DNA of 64,000 nucleotides from Blautia_A aquisgranensis. Lineage in GTDB: Bacteria > Bacillota > Clostridia > Lachnospirales > Lachnospiraceae. The stretch's first letter is position 1. Each line of letters opens with the position of its first letter. Shown piece after piece: positions 58,826-64,000 of this stretch. The stretch lies in the NCBI RefSeq assembly GCF_040096615.1, contig NZ_JBBMEJ010000006.1, positions 62,001 to 126,000 on the forward strand. The letters run 5' to 3'. The translations under genes were made by a program, and so were the position numbers. The notes below the pieces were generated by a model. That model saw only the letters and a program-made list of their open reading frames with translations. It did not search any database and was not told where the DNA came from.

Positions 58826-60514
58826 ATGAAAAAAAACTGGTGGAAAGAAAGCGTGGTATATCAGATTTATCCGAGAAGTTTTAAGGACAGCAACGGAGAC
58901 GGAATTGGTGATATTCCCGGAATTATAGAAAAACTGGACTATCTGAAGGAGCTGGGAGTAAATGTTCTCTGGATCTCACCCATGCTGGAATCCCCGCAGG
59001 ATGACAATGGCTATGATATTTCCGATTACCGCAGGATCTATAATGAATATGGAACCATGGAGGATTATGAAAAGCTTCTTGAGGAAGCACATAAACGTGG
59101 CATTAAGATCCTCATGGATCTGGTCGTAAACCATACTTCTGATGAACACAACTGGTTTATTGAAAGCAGGAAGTCCAAAGATAATCCTTACAGGGATTAC
59201 TATATCTGGCGGAATCCGGTCAATGGAAAAGAACCAAATAACTGGGGAAGCGCATTTGGAGGACCTGCATGGGAGTATGATCCTAAGACAGAGATGTATT
59301 ACCTTCACCTGTTTTCCAGAAAGCAGCCGGATCTGAACTGGGAAAACGAAAAGGTCCGTCAGGAAGTTTACGATATGATGAATTTCTGGTGTGAAAAAGG
59401 AATCGATGGTTTCCGAATGGACGTGATCAGTATGATCTCCAAGGATCAGTCATATCCGGATGGTGAAATGAACGGAGGATTATACGGTGATTTCGGTCCT
59501 TACTGCGTCCATGGCCCGAGGATCCATGAGTTTCTCCAGGAAATGAACAGAGAAGTTTTATCCAGATATGATGTGATGACAGTTGGAGAAACCTCTGGTG
59601 TGACTATCGAAGAGGCACAGAAATATGCAGGTGAGGACAGAAATGAGCTGAACATGGTGTTCCAGTTTGAGCATGTAGATGGCCAGGGATCAGAACATGG
59701 TAAATGGACTACCGAGAAATACGATTTCCGGGAATTTAAAAAGGTTATGATCAAATGGCAGGAAGAGCTTGCTGGAAAAGCATGGAACAGTCTGTTTCTT
59801 GGAAATCATGACCAGCCAAGAAGTGTTTCCAGATTTGGAAATGATAATCCTGCATACAGGGAAACTTCAGCCAAGATGCTGGCAACCTGCCTTCATATGA
59901 TGCAGGGAACTCCTTATGTTTATCAGGGAGAAGAGCTTGGAATGACCAACGCTTATTTTACAGAGCTTAAGGATTACCGGGATATCGAGAGCATTCAGTA
60001 TTTCCATGAATATACAGAAGCCGGTATTTATACACCGGAATACATGATGAAGTGCCTGATGCTGAGAGGACGTGACAATGCCAGAACACCGATGCAGTGG
60101 GAGGATTCCCATCAGGCCGGCTTTACGGAGGGAACGCCATGGATCAGGGTAAACTCCAATTATAAGGAGATCAATGCTAAACAGCAGCTTTCGGATCCGG
60201 ATTCCATTTTCCACTATTATCAGAAGCTGATCCGTTTAAGAAAAGAAAAACCGGTGATTGTTTACGGCGCTTTTGAGGCACTTTACAGAGATCACGAACA
60301 GATTTTTGCGTATACCAGAACACTTGAAGGAGAGAAACTTCTTACAGTCTGCAATTTCAGCGAACATGTGGCAGAAATGGAAATTCCGGAAGAATTTCAG
60401 AAAAATGCCAAATGCCTGATCACCAATCTCGGAAGAGAGGATTTTGGGGAGAAAGTGACCCTGAAACCTTATGAGGCATTTGTTCTTTACAGAAATCAGG
60501 AGGATGAAAAATGA
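58826..60514 (+). CDS. GH13 alpha-glucosidase (oligo-1,6-glucosidase-like)
   Basis: 562-residue cytosolic glycoside hydrolase of family GH13, subfamily 31-like. It opens WWKESVVYQIYPRSFKDSNGDGIGDIPGI, which is diagnostic. The catalytic nucleophile is Asp in DGFRMDVISM, the acid/base Glu is in VGETSGV, and the transition-state Asp is in FLGNHDQPRSV. No signal peptide is present, so it acts on imported oligosaccharides such as isomaltose or related alpha-glucosides. RBS AAAGGAGG precedes the ATG. The GH31 gene starts within its stop codon region (ATGA overlap). Confidence 0.94.
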   Translation: MKKNWWKESVVYQIYPRSFKDSNGDGIGDIPGIIEKLDYLKELGVNVLWISPMLESPQDDNGYDISDYRRIYNEYGTMEDYEKLLEEAHKRGIKILMDLVVNHTSDEHNWFIESRKSKDNPYRDYYIWRNPVNGKEPNNWGSAFGGPAWEYDPKTEMYYLHLFSRKQPDLNWENEKVRQEVYDMMNFWCEKGIDGFRMDVISMISKDQSYPDGEMNGGLYGDFGPYCVHGPRIHEFLQEMNREVLSRYDVMTVGETSGVTIEEAQKYAGEDRNELNMVFQFEHVDGQGSEHGKWTTEKYDFREFKKVMIKWQEELAGKAWNSLFLGNHDQPRSVSRFGNDNPAYRETSAKMLATCLHMMQGTPYVYQGEELGMTNAYFTELKDYRDIESIQYFHEYTEAGIYTPEYMMKCLMLRGRDNARTPMQWEDSHQAGFTEGTPWIRVNSNYKEINAKQQLSDPDSIFHYYQKLIRLRKEKPVIVYGAFEALYRDHEQIFAYTRTLEGEKLLTVCNFSEHVAEMEIPEEFQKNAKCLITNLGREDFGEKVTLKPYEAFVLYRNQEDEK

Positions 60515-62502
60515 TTAAAAAATATGTATATGGAGAGCCTTTTGAGACTGAGGCACTGACAGAAAAGATTGAAACAGCAGAAGGAAGACCAGGGTATGGA
60601 GAAATCTGTACAGATAATGGATTTTCATTTACATATATCATGGATGAAGAGGATATCGTTTACGGACTGGGGGAATCCAACCGTGGCATCAACAAGAGGG
60701 GATTCATTTACACCAGTAACTGTACCGATGACCCGGAGCATACAGAGGATAAACATTCCCTGTATGGTGCACATAATCTTATCATTGTGTCAGGAAAAGA
60801 AACCTTTGGAATGTTCTTCGACTATCCGGCAGCAATTACCTTTGACATTGGCTATACCAGAATGGATACCATGAAGGTAACCTGCGAAAATGCAGACCTG
60901 AAGCTTTATGTGATCGAGGGAGAGAGTCCCTATGATATTGTAAAGCAGTTCCGTCATGTGATCGGAAGAAGCTATATCCCGCCGAAATTTGCCTTTGGCT
61001 TTGGACAGAGCAGATGGGGCTATACTACAAAAGAAGATTTCAGGAAGGTTGCAGCCGGGTATCGTGAAAATCATATTCCTATTGATATGATCTATATGGA
61101 TATTGATTATATGCAGTCTTATAAGGACTTTACATTAAACGAAGAGAATTTTCAGGATTTTCCGGAGTTTGTGAAGGAACTGAAGGATCAGGATATCCGT
61201 CTGATTCCTATCATTGATGCCGGTGTCAAGGTAGAGCCGGGATACGATGTTTATGAGGAGGGTGTTAAAAACCGTTACTTCTGCCAGAGAGAGGACGGCA
61301 GTGATTTTGTGGCTGCTGTATGGCCGGGAGATACCCATTTTCCGGATGTGCTGAACAAAGATGCCAGAAAGTGGTTCGGTGATAAATACCGTTTCCTGAT
61401 CGAAAAAGGAATCGATGGTTTCTGGAATGATATGAACGAGCCGGCGATCTTCTATTCCACAGAGGGAATGAAAGAGGTTAAAGAGCTTGCCGGGGAATTT
61501 GCAAAAGATACGGAGGGAAAGATCCATATCTGGGAGATGCAGGATGCGCTTCGTGGTGCTGCAAATAATCCGGAAGATTATAGGAGATTTTATCATAATG
61601 TAGATGGCAAAAAGATCCGCCATGACAAAGTCCATAACCTGTTTGGCTATAATATGACCAGAGCAGCAGGAGAGGCTTTTGAACGGATCGATCCGGAAAA
61701 ACGTTTTCTGATGTTTTCCAGATCATCCTATATTGGTATGCATCGTTACGGTGGAATCTGGACCGGCGATAATAAATCCTGGTGGGCTCATATCCTTCTG
61801 AACCTGAAGATGATGCCGTCTCTGAATATGTGTGGTTTCCTGTATGCAGGAGCAGATCTGGGTGGATTTGGCGCAGATACTACAAGAGAACTGTTGCTTC
61901 GTTTCCTTGCACTTGGAGTATTTACACCGCTGATGCGTGATCATACAGCGATCGGTACCAGGGAGCAGGAATGCTATCAGTTTGAAAATGTGGAAGATTT
62001 CCGTCATGTGATCGGTGTAAGATATCGTCTTGTTCCATATCTTTACAGTGAGTATATGAAGGCTGCACTGAACGATGATATGTATTTCCGGCCAATGGGC
62101 TTTGTTTATCCGGAGGATAAGATTGCCGTACATGTGGAGGATCAGCTGCTGCTTGGAAATGAGATCATGATCGCTCCGGTTTATGAGCAGAATGCAAGAG
62201 GTCGTTATGTATATCTTCCGGAGGAGATGAAGTTTGTGAAATTCCTTCCGGACGGAACTATTGCGGAGGAGATCCTGGAAAAAGGTGTACATTATGTGGA
62301 AGTGGCGCTGAATGAGATTCCACTGTTTATCAGGAAGGGAAAATGTATTCCTGTTGCAGAAGCTGCGGAATGTGTGGCAGCTCTTGATACAGAAAATATG
62401 CAGCTTCTCGGATATGAAGGCGCGGAGTATACCTTATATGAGGACGATGGGGTTCATAAGGATTATGACAAAGAAGAAAATTACCGCGTCCTGAAAAAAT
62501 AA
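60511..62502 (+). CDS. GH31 alpha-glucosidase
   Basis: 663-residue family GH31 hydrolase. The nucleophile Asp is in DGFWNDMNEPAIF, and MYMDIDYMQSYKDFT, GADLGGFG and RDHTAIGTREQECYQF are characteristic; the C-terminal beta domain has a GAEYTLYEDDG-type motif. The N-terminal beta domain is shorter than in many GH31 enzymes. No signal peptide, so it is cytosolic. It overlaps the GH13 gene by four bases, indicating coupled translation, and together they should release glucose from alpha-1,4/1,6-linked oligosaccharides. A transporter gene is not adjacent. Confidence 0.94.
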   Translation: MIKKYVYGEPFETEALTEKIETAEGRPGYGEICTDNGFSFTYIMDEEDIVYGLGESNRGINKRGFIYTSNCTDDPEHTEDKHSLYGAHNLIIVSGKETFGMFFDYPAAITFDIGYTRMDTMKVTCENADLKLYVIEGESPYDIVKQFRHVIGRSYIPPKFAFGFGQSRWGYTTKEDFRKVAAGYRENHIPIDMIYMDIDYMQSYKDFTLNEENFQDFPEFVKELKDQDIRLIPIIDAGVKVEPGYDVYEEGVKNRYFCQREDGSDFVAAVWPGDTHFPDVLNKDARKWFGDKYRFLIEKGIDGFWNDMNEPAIFYSTEGMKEVKELAGEFAKDTEGKIHIWEMQDALRGAANNPEDYRRFYHNVDGKKIRHDKVHNLFGYNMTRAAGEAFERIDPEKRFLMFSRSSYIGMHRYGGIWTGDNKSWWAHILLNLKMMPSLNMCGFLYAGADLGGFGADTTRELLLRFLALGVFTPLMRDHTAIGTREQECYQFENVEDFRHVIGVRYRLVPYLYSEYMKAALNDDMYFRPMGFVYPEDKIAVHVEDQLLLGNEIMIAPVYEQNARGRYVYLPEEMKFVKFLPDGTIAEEILEKGVHYVEVALNEIPLFIRKGKCIPVAEAAECVAALDTENMQLLGYEGAEYTLYEDDGVHKDYDKEENYRVLKK

Positions 62503-62591
62503 AATCAGCAAAATGAAATAAAAATTTCTGTGTAACATCATTTACGTTAAACAGTATAAAAAATACAGGATGTGAACAGTTGATAAAAAAT

Positions 62592-62642
62592 AAAGCCGTA
62601 AGTATATGTGAAAGTTTCTTAAACATATATCTTACGGCTTTT
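62592..62642. terminator. Bidirectional terminator after the GH31 gene
   Basis: AAAGCCGTAAG (62592-62602) pairs with CTTACGGCTTT, extended inward by an imperfect TATATGT/ACATATA stem. T-rich tracts follow on both strands (TTTTGTTATT; on the minus strand TTTATTTTTTATC), so it can also serve the symporter gene arriving from the right. Confidence 0.9.
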
Positions 62643-62650
62643 GTTATTAT

Positions 62651-62680
62651 TACTTTACATAATATAATTTATGTAAAGTA
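62651..62680. repeat. 30-base perfect palindrome in a convergent intergenic region
   Basis: TACTTTACATAA (62651-62662) is perfectly complementary to TTATGTAAAGTA (62669-62680), with six bases TATAAT between. It lies beyond the bidirectional terminator and 43 bases from the stop of the symporter gene. Role unknown. Confidence 0.8.
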
Positions 62681-62722
62681 GTCCTGCATTATGTATAAAT
62701 AATACTTCAGGCAGATCTGTTT

Positions 62723-63952
62723 TTATACTTCTTCCTCAACCCTGATAACGTTTTTCAGTACAGAGCAGCAGGCCATATCACCGATAACATTGACGCAGGT
62801 GGCACCCATATCACAGAGGGTATTGATGCTGATGTAAACGCCCAGTACTCCGGCCGGAAGTCCTGCCATTGTAGCAAGTGCTGCGAAGGATGCAATCGCA
62901 CCGCCTGGAACACCCGGTGTACCGACAGAGAGGAGAACATTTGCCAGAAGGATGATGATCATCAGGGAAACACTTACGTGGATTCTGCAGGCATTGGCAA
63001 AGAACATGATCATGAAGGACATCAGAATAGATACGGCATCCATGTTGACGGTAGCTCCCAGAGGAATGGCAATACTGGTGATCTGATTGGATACACCCAT
63101 TTCTTCTTCCATACACTGCTTGCTTAATGGAATGGTAGCAGAACTTGAGCAGGTTCCGAAAGCGTTTAGTGCCGCCGGCAGGATCGCCTTCAGGAATTTG
63201 ATCGGGCTCTGTTTGCCTACAAGTTTAACAGAAAGTCCGTATACAACAATGGCAAATCCGAAGAATGCGATATACAGGATAACAAGCTGTGTTGCCAGAG
63301 AGATGATAGTCTCAGTTCCATTGGCATCTACAACCGGTACGATCGTACAGAAAACACCGATCGGTGTAAAGTACATGATCGTTGTGATGATCTTCAGGCA
63401 TACTTCGTTGATGGAATCAATGAGATTCAGAAACGGAGTACCTTTATCGCCGACAGCGATCAGTGTGAAACCGATGATCAACGCGAATACCAGAACCTGC
63501 AGCATATTTCCGTTGGCAAATGCGGCAATCGGATTGGATGGGATCAGATTCTTCAGTGTATCAAGAATACTGCTCATCTCTGTTGCCTGGATATCTGCGG
63601 TTGCCATTTCGAATTTAACGCCCTCTCCGAGATGAATCAGACGTGGGATGATAAGTCCGCACAGGCTGGCAAGTGCTGTTGTGCACAGAAAATAGATCAT
63701 GGAAGCTGCCGTGATCTTACCGGTAGTACGGGCATTGCCAATGGAACAGATTCCGATCACGATAGAACAGAATACCATTGGGAAGATCATCATGTTCAGG
63801 GCATTCATGTAGATGCTTCCGATCAGGCTGGTCACAGTGAGGACCGGCTCAAATCTTCCTGCCAGAAAAAGTCCTGTGAGAATACCCAGGATCAGTCCTG
63901 TAAAGATCGCACCGGTAATATGCTTCCGGTACCAGGAATAAAAAGATTTCAT
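62723..63952 (-). CDS. Dicarboxylate/amino acid:cation symporter (DAACS family)
   Basis: 409-residue membrane carrier with eight helices and two hairpins. The HP1 serine-rich motif appears as GTCSSSATIPLSKQCMEEEMGVS, helix 7 as GATVNMDAVSILMSFM (the NMDxT-like Na+ site, here NMDAV), and HP2 as GTPGVPGGAIASFAALATMAGLP. These mark a GltP/GltT/SstT-like transporter for glutamate, aspartate, dicarboxylates or serine. NMDAV in place of NMDGT suggests altered substrate or ion handling, as in SstT-type relatives. RBS TAGGAGGGA lies 8 bases before the ATG; the last 48 bases of the window hold its leader, with TATCAT as a possible -10. Confidence 0.9.
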   Translation of the reverse strand: MKSFYSWYRKHITGAIFTGLILGILTGLFLAGRFEPVLTVTSLIGSIYMNALNMMIFPMVFCSIVIGICSIGNARTTGKITAASMIYFLCTTALASLCGLIIPRLIHLGEGVKFEMATADIQATEMSSILDTLKNLIPSNPIAAFANGNMLQVLVFALIIGFTLIAVGDKGTPFLNLIDSINEVCLKIITTIMYFTPIGVFCTIVPVVDANGTETIISLATQLVILYIAFFGFAIVVYGLSVKLVGKQSPIKFLKAILPAALNAFGTCSSSATIPLSKQCMEEEMGVSNQITSIAIPLGATVNMDAVSILMSFMIMFFANACRIHVSVSLMIIILLANVLLSVGTPGVPGGAIASFAALATMAGLPAGVLGVYISINTLCDMGATCVNVIGDMACCSVLKNVIRVEEEV

Positions 63953-64000
63953 TTGCGTGTTCCCTCCTAAAATAAATGTGTATGATATGTATAATATAGG

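Noticed and set aside
1..64000. CRISPR arrays, tRNA or rRNA genes, insertion sequences, prophage genes and replication origins.
   Set aside because: No regularly spaced direct repeats, cloverleaf genes, transposase or phage proteins, or DnaA-box clusters could be seen by eye.

Overview
The window reads as chromosome of a low-to-mid GC, Gram-positive anaerobe of the Lachnospiraceae type (relatives of Blautia, Ruminococcus gnavus, Dorea). The evidence is the gene content and order: Firmicutes-style AGGAGG ribosome binding sites with ATG/GTG/TTG starts, a tryptophan T-box, a Pta/AckA acetate branch, TmcAL, a split UPF0210/ACT pair, an EF-G paralogue, PucR and LacI regulators, a zinc-ribbon type MscL, and Firmicutes cell-division and secretion clusters. 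I see no rRNA, tRNA, prophage, CRISPR array or insertion sequence. The species cannot be fixed from sequence alone.

Layout. 0-7.7 kb: the 3' part of ftsH, a zinc-finger membrane protein, polA, coaE, a WalJ-type hydrolase and the ACT/UPF0210 pair. 7.7-12.1 kb: a T-box with a TGG (Trp) specifier upstream of a TrpX/Y/Z-like ABC transporter and an aminotransferase. 12.2-17 kb: tmcAL (reverse), pta, ackA, DUF177 and rpmF. 17-24.3 kb: an accessory block with a MATE exporter, an exported protein of unknown function, a GHKL sensor kinase whose 3' end overlaps an oppositely oriented LytTR regulator, and a Uup-type ABC-F ATPase. 24.3-32.2 kb: plsX (with a hairpin-rich leader), acpP, rnc, smc, ftsY and ilvA. 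32.3-42.5 kb: glmS, a flavin-fold protein, a decayed BvgS-like hybrid kinase, a Na/Pi transporter, a SpoU methyltransferase, a decayed mscL, a PucR regulator and a UroD-like protein. 42.7-47.3 kb: ylxM, ffh, rpsP, khpA, rimM, trmD and queA. 47.4-55 kb: a CapA-like protein, nfo, a barnase-like lipoprotein that appears to lack its catalytic residues, a D-lactate dehydrogenase, aroA, tyrA and a PHP-domain protein. 55-64 kb: an EF-G paralogue, a small protein translationally coupled to a LacI regulator, GH13 and GH31 alpha-glucosidases and a dicarboxylate/amino-acid symporter.

How it fits together. The series DUF177-rpmF, plsX-acpP-rnc-smc-ftsY and ylxM-ffh-rpsP-khpA-rimM-trmD is the widely conserved Firmicutes housekeeping backbone, cut here at two points by accessory blocks (17-24 kb and 31-42.6 kb). 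Those blocks hold the regulators, the transporters and two of the decayed genes. Both halves of SRP targeting (Ffh and FtsY) are present. Tryptophan supply appears to be sensed by uncharged tRNA-Trp through the T-box. A LacI protein probably controls the alpha-glucosidase pair through a palindrome just upstream of it.

No convincing wholly new multi-gene system was found. The best leads are the catalytically altered barnase-like lipoprotein, the mscL gene that has lost both its start codon and its pore, the exported-protein/kinase/regulator locus with overlapping antisense 3' ends, the structured plsX leader, and several unexplained long inverted repeats. Positions, motifs and hairpins were read by eye; family assignments are from recognition of motifs, not from searches.
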